A DNA stretch of 64,000 nucleotides from assembly GCF_900129635.1 (NCBI RefSeq), contig NZ_FSRB01000002.1, positions 1,144,727 through 1,208,726 of the forward strand, written 5' to 3'. This document shows, one piece after another, positions 55,312 to 62,496 of the stretch. The stretch is from Singulisphaera sp. GP187 (lineage in GTDB: Bacteria > Planctomycetota > Planctomycetia > Isosphaerales > Isosphaeraceae). The translations under genes were made by a program, and so were the position numbers. The notes under the pieces were generated by a model. It did no database searches. It saw only the letters and a program-made list of their open reading frames with translations, and was not told where the DNA came from. How positions within the stretch are numbered: position 1 is the stretch's first letter; each line of letters begins with the position of its first letter.

Positions 55312-55413
55312 GAATCGCCGCGTCCTTCGCCGCTCGGATCGTTCCTTTGGAATCGAATCGAATTGAATCGAACCCGGTTCCCCTCCTCAAAAAGTGGCCG
55401 AACCTCGATCCGA

Positions 55414-56250
55414 TCAATGCGTCCATTCCCCCGAGAAGACCTCGGTGGCCGGTCCGGTCATGAAGACCGATTGGTCTGCGCCGGACCACTCCAACTCGAG
55501 GTCACCGCCGGGCAGGTGGGCGACGATCTTGCGCTCGGTCCGTCCCGTCAGGACGCCCGCAACACAGACGGCACAGGCGCCTGTGCCGCAGGCCAGGGTG
55601 ATCCCTGAACCCCGTTCCCAGGTTCGCATCCGGACCTCACCCGGCCCGACGACCTCAACGAAATGGACGTTGACCCGTTTCGGAAATGTGGCGTGATTCT
55701 CGATCAAAGGACCGACCCGTTCGACCGGGAACCGCGCCACGTCGTCGACGTAGACCACCGCGTGCGGGTTGCCCATCGAGACGGCCGTCACGCCCAACGT
55801 CCGGCCGTCGATCGTGAGGGGAGCGTCGACCACGGGGTCGCCCGGAAGTGTGGTCGGGATCGCAGCGGCTTGAAGGATCGGGGCCTGCATATCGACCCGG
55901 ACCCGCCGCGCCTCGCCCCCTTCGACCTCGAGGTCGAGCGTCAGAACTCCGCGTCCCGTCTCGATCGTGACCCGCGGCCGGCGCGCGATCCCGTGGTCGT
56001 GGACGTACTTGGCGACGCAGCGAACGCCATTGCCGCACATTTCCCCTTCCGAACCGTCGGAGTTGAACATGCGCATCCGGGCGTCGGCTCGTTCCGACGG
56101 GAGGATCATGATCAGGCCGTCCGAGCCGATCCCGAAGTGTCGATCACTCACGGCGATCGCCAGCGCACCGAAGTCGGCGGGCGCCTTCTGGTCGAAGGTG
56201 CTCACGTAGACGTAGTCGTTGCCGAGCCCGTGCATCTTCGTAAATTTCAT
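55414..56250 (-). CDS. dapF: Diaminopimelate epimerase
   Basis: A 278-residue enzyme turning LL- into meso-diaminopimelate for peptidoglycan and lysine. MKFTKMHGLGNDYVYVSTFD is the family start. SEGEMCGNGVRCVAKYVHD holds the first catalytic Cys and SGITLACGTGACAVCVAG the second. Its start overlaps the stop of the phyH-like gene by 4 bases. Its presence implies meso-DAP, agreeing with evidence that planctomycetes make peptidoglycan. Confidence 0.95.
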   Translation of the reverse strand: MKFTKMHGLGNDYVYVSTFDQKAPADFGALAIAVSDRHFGIGSDGLIMILPSERADARMRMFNSDGSEGEMCGNGVRCVAKYVHDHGIARRPRVTIETGRGVLTLDLEVEGGEARRVRVDMQAPILQAAAIPTTLPGDPVVDAPLTIDGRTLGVTAVSMGNPHAVVYVDDVARFPVERVGPLIENHATFPKRVNVHFVEVVGPGEVRMRTWERGSGITLACGTGACAVCVAGVLTGRTERKIVAHLPGGDLELEWSGADQSVFMTGPATEVFSGEWTH

Positions 56251-57014
56251 GGACCGGGAAGCTCCGATTCAAACCAGGTCACGTCGCCCGGCAGTGGGGC
56301 GGCCGCGTATTCGAGATGGATCACCCGCCGCCGGCCGGAGGCCTCGGCCGGGGAAGAGGCGTGCAAGATCAAAGGGCGCATCAGGAGCGCTCCACCGCGA
56401 GGAACGAGGCAAGTCTCGGGAGGGACGCGCGTCAACCAGTCCCGAGTCGCTTCGGCTCCGAGCCGGCCCGCGGCGTGCGAACCCGGGACGACCCGCAGAG
56501 GCCCGCGCTCCTCGTCGCTGTCATCCAGGTGAACGCGCACGGTCAACATTCGCTCCAGAACCGAAACCGGGGGCTGAACGTGGGGAATCCCCCCTTTGAT
56601 CGTCCAGGGGCCATACCCGGCCGCGTCCGTTCGGGCCTTGACCGCAATGGTCAGGTCCTGGTGCCAGGGGACGCCCCAGTTCGCCTCCGGGGTCTTATCG
56701 AACAGGAGGCCTCGAACCACGAAGGCGCCCGGTCCGAGGACGGCCCGAGTCAACGTGGTCAAGGGGGCGGATTCGGCAAGAGCGCGGCTGGCCGGCACGA
56801 CGCTGAGGACGTTCCGCATGGCGTAAACGCTGCCTCCACGCTCGAGGACCAGGCCCTGCGGTGGGATCGCATCGATCGCATCGATCAACTCCGAAATGAC
56901 TCGGGGATCGATCAGGTCGGCCACGATCGCAAACCCCGCGCGTTGGAGAACGCCGGGCAACTCTGAGTGGCGGCCAACGGGCGCGGTCAATCGAGCCGAA
57001 ATCTCCGGAACCAC
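56247..57014 (-). CDS. Phytanoyl-CoA dioxygenase-family protein
   Basis: A 255-residue Fe(II)/2-oxoglutarate dioxygenase-like protein. GVPWHQDLTIAVK gives the HxD iron ligands, HVQPPVSVLERMLTVRVHLD is the core strand region, and GPLRVVPGSHAAGRLG is a family block. LMRPLILHASSPAEASGRRRVIHLEYA has the third His and the 2-oxoglutarate Arg. It starts at GTG 57014, with AAAGGAGG 9-10 bases upstream; the much longer open frame beyond that is antisense to the M50 gene. It overlaps dapF by 4 bases. Confidence 0.85.
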   Translation of the reverse strand: MVPEISARLTAPVGRHSELPGVLQRAGFAIVADLIDPRVISELIDAIDAIPPQGLVLERGGSVYAMRNVLSVVPASRALAESAPLTTLTRAVLGPGAFVVRGLLFDKTPEANWGVPWHQDLTIAVKARTDAAGYGPWTIKGGIPHVQPPVSVLERMLTVRVHLDDSDEERGPLRVVPGSHAAGRLGAEATRDWLTRVPPETCLVPRGGALLMRPLILHASSPAEASGRRRVIHLEYAAAPLPGDVTWFESELPGP

Positions 57015-57188
57015 CTGTTGCGTTCCTCCTTTAAGAGAAAACGTTACCAAAGGGATGCAGCGTCGTGCAACCGGCCTGGAGTTCATTCGACGGAACCGCT
57101 TTTGCGGTAACGCTCTTGTTTCCGGAGGCCATCCGGGTCTACTCTTTTGAACAGGAGACCCGATCGCTTTTCCCTTTTGAGGTGCCCC

Positions 57189-57980
57189 ATGCTGGGTCTG
57201 GCCGCGCCGACGCCTTACGACTTGCGCTTTCGTCTGCTCGGCATTCCCGTTCGCGTTCACCCCTTGTTCTGGCTGATCATGGCCGTTCTGAGTGGGGGTG
57301 AGAACCACCTGGACAAGGTGCTCATCTTCATCGGGTGTGCCTTTCTCTCGATCTTGGTCCACGAATACGGGCATGGCCTGATGTCCCGGTTCTATGGCTA
57401 CCCGCCGACCGAGATCGTCCTCTTCTGGATGGGGGGCTATTGTGCCTGCGATCTGGGACGGCAACGACCCTGGCAGCGCCTGGCCGTGCTGGCGGCGGGT
57501 CCCGGGTCGGGGTTTGCGCTCCTGGGCTTGGTCTTTCTCGTGGGCAACCTCTTTCTCGGGATCAGTTTCGCGGACGATCTGGAACTGATCCGAATCATGG
57601 TCGGTCTCAGCTCGGGCCAGAACCTGAGCGGTGCCTACTTCCAGCTCTCGCCCATCGCTCAGTCGGTCTTCTGGGTCCTGACGGCCATCAACTTGATGTG
57701 GGGTCTGCTCAACCTCCTGCCGATCCTCCCGCTCGATGGCGGTCGGATCACCGAAGTGCTCCTGACGATGTACAACCGGCGGCAGGGTATGCGGTGGGCC
57801 CACATCGTCTCGTTGCTTACGGCCGGCGCGCTCGCGATGGTCTTCTTTCAGCGGAATCAGATTGGCCCTGGCATCTGGTTTGCTTATTTTGCGTTCCAGA
57901 ACTACCAGGTTCTGCAAACCCTGCACCAGTCGGCGAAGTACGGTTTGGTGGAGGACGATGCCGACTGGTGGAAACGCTGA
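57189..57980 (+). CDS. Site-2 protease-type M50 membrane metalloprotease
   Basis: A 263-residue intramembrane protease. LSILVHEYGHGLMSRFYGYP carries the HExxH zinc site inside a helix. NLLPILPLDGGRITEVLL carries the NxxPxxxxDG motif with the third ligand Asp. About five to six membrane helices; no PDZ or CBS domain. GAGGTG precedes the ATG at 57189. It may cut an anti-sigma factor or another membrane protein. The DUF3634-like gene follows after 14 bases and lon after that. Confidence 0.9.
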   Translation: MLGLAAPTPYDLRFRLLGIPVRVHPLFWLIMAVLSGGENHLDKVLIFIGCAFLSILVHEYGHGLMSRFYGYPPTEIVLFWMGGYCACDLGRQRPWQRLAVLAAGPGSGFALLGLVFLVGNLFLGISFADDLELIRIMVGLSSGQNLSGAYFQLSPIAQSVFWVLTAINLMWGLLNLLPILPLDGGRITEVLLTMYNRRQGMRWAHIVSLLTAGALAMVFFQRNQIGPGIWFAYFAFQNYQVLQTLHQSAKYGLVEDDADWWKR

Positions 57981-57994
57981 GTCGAGGGCGTTTC

Positions 57995-58327
57995 ATGGTC
58001 CAGGGAGTGATCGTCGCGGTTCTCGTCGTGACACTAATCGCCGCTCTCGTGGTCGGCCGGCGCGCAAGTTGGTTGGCCGGAACGGGGTCGAACGGCTTTT
58101 TGATTCGATACCGGACGAGGGACTCGATCGACGTGCGCGGTCGTGTACCCAAGGGGAAGGTGCTCGAGATCAAAGAGTTCTGCGTCCGAAACCTCGCGGC
58201 GGATCGGCCATTCACGATTCGGGGGACCTGGGGGCCGGGGAAGACCTTGTCGCTGCGTTGTACGGGGGCCTTGAGCGCCGCGGAACGCCAGCGGGCTCGG
58301 AACTTCCTGATCCAATGTCTTGACTGA
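57995..58327 (+). CDS. Small membrane-anchored DUF3634-like protein
   Basis: A 110-residue protein with one N-terminal helix (VIVAVLVVTLIAALVVG). A soluble part follows: IDVRGRVPKGKVLEIKEFCV, FTIRGTWGPGKTLSLRCTGA and LSAAERQRARNFLIQCL. The order 'G.V...K..E....C...L...P..I.G.........L.C...L....QR.RN' resembles DUF3634. The function of that family is unknown. It starts 14 bases after the M50 protease gene, so it is probably in the same transcript. Confidence 0.75.
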   Translation: MVQGVIVAVLVVTLIAALVVGRRASWLAGTGSNGFLIRYRTRDSIDVRGRVPKGKVLEIKEFCVRNLAADRPFTIRGTWGPGKTLSLRCTGALSAAERQRARNFLIQCLD

Positions 58328-58481
58328 ACAACACTTAGACCAAAGAATATCGACCGTCGGGGTGCGCTCTTTCCTTCCTCGGGGCGTTGGTCAACAATTC
58401 AGTGCTACGGCCGCGCGGTTTGCCCTGGATTTGAGACGAGAGTTTGGTCGGATTCCCTCGCTATCCATTAAGTCGATATTT

Positions 58482-61061
58482 ATGCGACCCAAGAAGAAAA
58501 CCACTCGCACGTCGAAATCAGATCGTCCCTCAAATCCTTCCATGGCGCCCGACCCCGAATCGGTCGCGGAGGATGTCGCGGCGACGGGGCGGGCTCTGGT
58601 CTTGCCCGAACGTCCCGAAGGTGCGCCGGTGCTGCCCTCGCGGCTCCCGTTGCTGCCGCTCCGCTCCGACGTTGTTTTTCCCCAGACGGTCGTCCCGCTG
58701 GTGGTCAACCGGCCCGGTGGGATTAAGCTGATCGACGAAGTGCTCGGTGGCGACAAGATGATCGGCCTGGTCACCCAACGCCATCCCGACACCGAAGAGC
58801 CGGGGATGGATGACCTCTACCCGACGATCTGCGTCGGGACCGTCTTGAAGATGCTCAAATTTCCCGACGGCTCCACGCGGATCGTCTGCCAGGGGCTCTA
58901 CCGCGCCAAGTTGACGAAGGTCGAGCAGCTCGAGCCCTATCTCATTGGTCAGATCGAGCCTTACGACGACGTGGTGGCCGAAGGGGTCGAGCTCGACGCC
59001 CTGGTCCATCATGTGAATCGGTTGTTCCAGCGGATGGTCGACCAGAGCCAGCAAGTGCCCGAAGAGCTCCAGGTCGCCGCGATGAACACCCGGGAGCCTG
59101 GCCGGCTGGCGGACCTGCTCGGTTCCAGCCTGCCGTTCTCGATTGAAGAGAAGCAGAAGCTCCTGAGCGAGATCGACGTCCGCGCCCGGCTCGAAAAACT
59201 CGGCCAGTTCCTCTCGCGGCAGCTCGCGGTGCTCGAGCTCTCGAGCAAGATCCAGGAACAAGTCGGGTCGGAGATCACCAAAGCCCAGCGCGACCATTTC
59301 CTCCGCCAGCAGATCAAGGCAATCCAGGAAGAACTGGGCGAGGGAGAAGGGGATAACCCCGAGCTCGACGAACTCTGGAAGCGGCTCAAAGCCGCCAACC
59401 CGCCCGACGACGTACTGACCGAGGCCGAGCGGGAGATCGAGCGGCTCGCCGGGATGCATCCGAGCTCGGCGGAATACTCGATCGTTCGGACCTACCTCGA
59501 CTGGATGGCGATGCTCCCCTGGTCCAAGTCGAGCCGCGACCGGCTCGACCTGCGACGGGCGAAGAAGGTGCTCGACACCGATCACTACGACCTCGAGAAG
59601 GTCAAGGAACGGATCCTCGAGTACCTGGCGGTCCGCAAGCTCAAGAAGGACATGAAAGGGCCGATCCTTTGTCTCGCCGGGCCTCCGGGCACGGGAAAGA
59701 CCTCGCTGGGCAAGAGCATCGCCAAGGCGCTCGGACGCGAGTTCGTCCGGATCAGCCTGGGCGGAGTCCACGACGAGGCAGAGATCCGAGGACATCGCCG
59801 GACCTACGTGGCCGCGATGCCCGGCCGGATCTTGCAAGGGATCCGCAAAGGGGGGACGAATAACCCGGTCTTCATGCTCGACGAGGTCGACAAGCTCGGG
59901 TCCGACTTCCGGGGTGATCCCTCGGCCGCCTTGCTCGAAGTGCTCGACCCCGAGCAAAACGCCTCGTTCCGCGACCATTACCTCGACGTCGATTTCGACC
60001 TGTCGAAGGTGATGTTCATCGCCACCGCCAACATGCTCGAGTCGATCCCGGCCCCCTTGCTCGACCGGATGGAGGTCCTCCAACTCCCCGGTTACAGCGA
60101 GGAAGAGAAAACCCTGATCGCTCAGAAGTACATCATCCCCAAGCAACTCGAGGCGCACGGCTTGACGGCGGGTGACGTCGTCTTCTCCGACGAGGCGGTC
60201 GGCAAGATCATCGCCGACTACACCCGCGAAGCCGGTTTGCGGAACCTCGAGCGTGAGATCGCCTCGATTTGCCGGAAGGTCGCGCGGAAACGGGCCGACG
60301 GCAAACGCGGACTGACCAAGGTGGCGCCTGCCCAGGTTCCCGAGGCGCTCGGCCCCCCCCGCTATTTCCGCGAGGTGGCCGACCGGACCGGCACGCCCGG
60401 CGTGGCCACCGGCCTGGCCTGGACCCCGACCGGAGGCGAAATCCTCTTTATCGAGGCCACCGCCATGCCCGGCAAGGGCGGGTTGACCCTGACCGGCCTG
60501 CTCGGCGAGTCGATGCGTGAGAGCGCTCAGGCGGCCATGAGCTACATGCGGAGCCACGCCAAATTGCTCGAGATCGAGGCCTCTTGGTTCACCAAGAACG
60601 ACGTGCATATTCACGTGCCGGCGGGTGCGGTGCCCAAGGACGGTCCGTCGGCCGGCGTGGCGATCTCGGCGGCCTTGATGAGCCTAGTCCGCAAGAAGGC
60701 GATCCATCAGAACTTGGCGATGACCGGTGAGGTCACCCTGACCGGCCGGGTGCTGCCCGTGGGCGGGGTCCGCGAGAAGATCCTGGCCGCCCGTCGTGCG
60801 GGGATCCTCGCCGTCCTGATCCCTCGGCACAACGAAAAAGACCTCATCGAGCTCCCGGCGGAGGTCAAGGCCGACATGACCTTCCACTCCGTCGACACGC
60901 TGGATGACGTCGTTCCCAAGCTTTTCCCCAGCGAGCGCGGGTCAAAGAAAACGACCTCGTCGCCGGGAAAAAGTGCCAGTACCTCGCGAACGATCGCAAC
61001 GCCCCATGACCGCAAAGCGGGCGCGGTGGACAAGCCGACCCGTCGGCCTCGGTCCGCCTGA
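58482..61061 (+). CDS. lon: ATP-dependent Lon protease
   Basis: An 859-residue cytoplasmic protease. After a basic, Ser/Thr-rich head, the substrate-binding domain runs from LPLLPLRSDVVFPQTVVPL (about 55) to about 260. The AAA+ module has CLAGPPGTGKTSLGKSIAKAL (Walker A) and VFMLDEVDKLG (Walker B). The protease domain has VPKDGPSAGVAISAALMSL (catalytic Ser) with the paired Lys in VGGVREKILAARRAG. The ATG at 58482 fits; the frame is open further upstream. A strong terminator follows at 61135. Confidence 0.97.
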   Translation: MRPKKKTTRTSKSDRPSNPSMAPDPESVAEDVAATGRALVLPERPEGAPVLPSRLPLLPLRSDVVFPQTVVPLVVNRPGGIKLIDEVLGGDKMIGLVTQRHPDTEEPGMDDLYPTICVGTVLKMLKFPDGSTRIVCQGLYRAKLTKVEQLEPYLIGQIEPYDDVVAEGVELDALVHHVNRLFQRMVDQSQQVPEELQVAAMNTREPGRLADLLGSSLPFSIEEKQKLLSEIDVRARLEKLGQFLSRQLAVLELSSKIQEQVGSEITKAQRDHFLRQQIKAIQEELGEGEGDNPELDELWKRLKAANPPDDVLTEAEREIERLAGMHPSSAEYSIVRTYLDWMAMLPWSKSSRDRLDLRRAKKVLDTDHYDLEKVKERILEYLAVRKLKKDMKGPILCLAGPPGTGKTSLGKSIAKALGREFVRISLGGVHDEAEIRGHRRTYVAAMPGRILQGIRKGGTNNPVFMLDEVDKLGSDFRGDPSAALLEVLDPEQNASFRDHYLDVDFDLSKVMFIATANMLESIPAPLLDRMEVLQLPGYSEEEKTLIAQKYIIPKQLEAHGLTAGDVVFSDEAVGKIIADYTREAGLRNLEREIASICRKVARKRADGKRGLTKVAPAQVPEALGPPRYFREVADRTGTPGVATGLAWTPTGGEILFIEATAMPGKGGLTLTGLLGESMRESAQAAMSYMRSHAKLLEIEASWFTKNDVHIHVPAGAVPKDGPSAGVAISAALMSLVRKKAIHQNLAMTGEVTLTGRVLPVGGVREKILAARRAGILAVLIPRHNEKDLIELPAEVKADMTFHSVDTLDDVVPKLFPSERGSKKTTSSPGKSASTSRTIATPHDRKAGAVDKPTRRPRSA

Positions 61062-61134
61062 CCGGAATCGACCGGCGCGCTCGGGACCGAGCAGAGCGAC
61101 GCGGAGTCGGTCCCGAACGAACGCATTGCAACAC

Positions 61135-61170
61135 AAAAGGGATCTCGTTGCGGACGAGATCCCTTTTTTT
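61135..61170 (+). terminator. Rho-independent terminator after lon
   Basis: AAAAGGGATCTCGT pairs with ACGAGATCCCTTTT around a short loop, ending in T7. A perfect stem of about 14 bp. Confidence 0.92.
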
Positions 61171-61249
61171 GTGGTGGGTTTCACCAATCATCTCGGGAGG
61201 TTCCGGCCGATTTGCCGCCGGCGGTTCCCCAATGCCAAGACGCTTCCTC

Positions 61250-61280
61250 TTGACATTGAGGACGTTTCCTCCGATAGGAT
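61250..61280 (+). promoter_or_regulatory. Candidate promoter for the 61322 gene
   Basis: TTGACA at 61250-61255 and TAGGAT at 61275-61280, spacer 19 bp, or GATAGG with 17 bp. An AGGGAGG follows at 61282-61288 but lies 33 bases before the chosen start. Confidence 0.4.
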
Positions 61281-61321
61281 TAGGGAGGTCGTTGTTCCTT
61301 GATCACTTCTCGAAACGCTCG

Positions 61322-61723
61322 ATGAACGAGTCAGCATTGCAGGGGGTTGAGGTGAGTTGGCAGCTTCGTCTTCATTGGTCCGGCATCCGGGTCCTGATGG
61401 TCGCGTTCGCGGTCATTGGGTCCGGGCTCGATGTCGTCCCGGTCCCGATCCTTGCGGCGGTCGGCTTTTGCACGCCGTTGTGTGAGGAACTTGACGCGAC
61501 CGATTGCGAAGGCGAACGTGACGAAGCACCCGATGACCTGAATGACTTGACCTGGTCGTTGGTTCCGATCGCATCGCGGTCGGATCAGCGCTGGCTTCAC
61601 CCTGAGGCTCCCGGGTTCCTCCAGGCGTCTTGGCCGGGATCAGGGGGGACAACCCACCTTCAGACCACTCCGCTCGCCACCGCGGTTCCCACCTCGATTC
61701 GACTCTGCCGCTTCATGTGCTGA
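61322..61723 (+). CDS. Small hypothetical protein with one hydrophobic segment
   Basis: A 133-residue protein starting MNESALQGVEVSWQLRLHWS. Residues 23-50 are hydrophobic (VLMVAFAVIGSGLDVVPVPI, then LAAVGFC), giving a possible signal or membrane segment. An acidic stretch follows (CEELDATDCEGERDEAPDDL), with a Cys on either side. The C terminus has Cys again (RLCRFMC). It has no recognised domain. It lies between the lon terminator and the structured leader of the next gene. The coding call rests on position and composition. Confidence 0.45.
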   Translation: MNESALQGVEVSWQLRLHWSGIRVLMVAFAVIGSGLDVVPVPILAAVGFCTPLCEELDATDCEGERDEAPDDLNDLTWSLVPIASRSDQRWLHPEAPGFLQASWPGSGGTTHLQTTPLATAVPTSIRLCRFMC

Positions 61724-61811
61724 GCCGGATCGACTGATCCTCCCATTCCACATCGAGGGACGTCCCCGAGCGGTCGCTCCTCGAACGTGAAGTCGCTGGA
61801 CCTCGCACCGA

Positions 61812-61880
61812 GTCGGCTTCGCCGTTGAGCCGATGACCTTCGCGCCCCGCGAAGGTCTCGCCTCAGCGTCGATTGAGGCT
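61812..61880 (+). ncRNA. Structured leader with three successive hairpins
   Basis: Three stems follow closely: TCGGCT/AGCCGA (61813-61833), a perfect 10-bp GACCTTCGCG/CGCGAAGGTC with a CCC loop (61835-61857), and GCCTCA/TGAGGC (61860-61879). They end about 70 bases before the start of the small gene at 61952. They could be a regulatory leader or a small RNA; no known riboswitch class is recognised. Confidence 0.4.
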
Positions 61881-61951
61881 CCTTGGCGTGACGGGTCCGC
61901 CGCAATTTCTCACCAAATACTTGGGAATCCAGTCACTTGGGAGCGGTAACG

Positions 61952-62260
61952 ATGAATCATCCGAAGTCGGATCGAAGGGAAAACGACGGGTTTTCGAACG
62001 CGGCCGTGTCTCAGGAGCAAGACCGAATCAACGGCAGACGCTCCCTCGAACGGATGGGACTCATCTCGTTCGAACGACTGCGGAGGAACCCTTACTGGGA
62101 ACTCGACATCCTTGGCCTGATGCGTGGTCCTGAGCGGGAAGACCGGCTGATGAACCTGGCGGCGACCGACGATCGGGACGGCTCCGAAGGGAGTCGAGAA
62201 CTCCCGTGGGCTGAGGAGAGCCCCCGCTCCGCCCCTGATCCCGAGCGATTGCTGCTCTGA
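61952..62260 (+). CDS. Small hydrophilic hypothetical protein
   Basis: A 102-residue, highly charged protein starting MNHPKSDRRENDG. The middle (SLERMGLISFERLRRNPYWE) and LDILGLMRGPEREDRLM look helical; the ends are disordered and rich in Glu, Ser and Pro. GGGAGCGG lies 6-7 bases before the ATG. No domain, signal or membrane segment. It is preceded by the three-hairpin leader and followed by three related hairpins, a layout I do not recognise. Confidence 0.5.
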   Translation: MNHPKSDRRENDGFSNAAVSQEQDRINGRRSLERMGLISFERLRRNPYWELDILGLMRGPEREDRLMNLAATDDRDGSEGSRELPWAEESPRSAPDPERLLL

Positions 62261-62272
62261 GCCGCGGAATGT

Positions 62273-62319
62273 CTTGGCCGGGTGGAATCAAGGACGATCC
62301 CCCCCTCTGCCCGGCCAAG
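62273..62319 (+). ncRNA. GGA-loop hairpin, copy 1 of 3
   Basis: CTTGGCCGGGTGGA pairs with TCTGCCCGGCCAAG, 14 bp with two G-U pairs. The loop is ATCAAGGACGATCCCCCCC. The two other copies keep the loop but not the stem sequence. Confidence 0.6.
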
Positions 62320-62338
62320 CAACGAACCGGAGGTTACT

Positions 62339-62377
62339 GTCAGGCAGGATCAAGGATGATCCCCCCCTCTGCCTGAC
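62339..62377 (+). ncRNA. GGA-loop hairpin, copy 2 of 3
   Basis: GTCAGGCAG pairs with CTGCCTGAC, plus one G-U pair; the loop is ATCAAGGATGATCCCCCCC. Stem bases differ from copies 1 and 3 on both sides at once, which preserves pairing. Confidence 0.6.
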
Positions 62378-62403
62378 GGATCGAGGTCTCGTAGGAAACG
62401 AAA

Positions 62404-62445
62404 CGGCCGGGCAGAATCAGGAGGATCCCCCCCTCTGCCCGGCCG
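62404..62445 (+). ncRNA. GGA-loop hairpin, copy 3 of 3
   Basis: A perfect 12-bp stem, CGGCCGGGCAGA with TCTGCCCGGCCG; the loop is ATCAGGAGGATCCCCCCC. It lies about 50 bases before the end of the convergent aminotransferase gene. Confidence 0.6.
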
Positions 62446-62496
62446 CTCGATGATGGGTTGCGAGGCTCAGCTCAGGGTGACGACCCCCGACCGCTC

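Noticed and set aside
56247..57926. Reading the dioxygenase gene as a 559-residue protein
   Set aside because: The upstream half is antisense to the M50 protease gene, and the ribosome site AAAGGAGG sits just before the GTG at 57014.
58530..60614. A 694-codon open frame on the minus strand opposite lon
   Set aside because: It is antisense to lon and made of His/Asp/Glu/Arg-rich low-information sequence.
62273..62445. A short CRISPR array
   Set aside because: The repeated units differ in their stems, the constant part is the loop, there are only three, and no cas gene is near.
62273..62445. Three ordinary rho-independent terminators
   Set aside because: None has a T run after the stem, and the loops are long and conserved, which terminators do not need.
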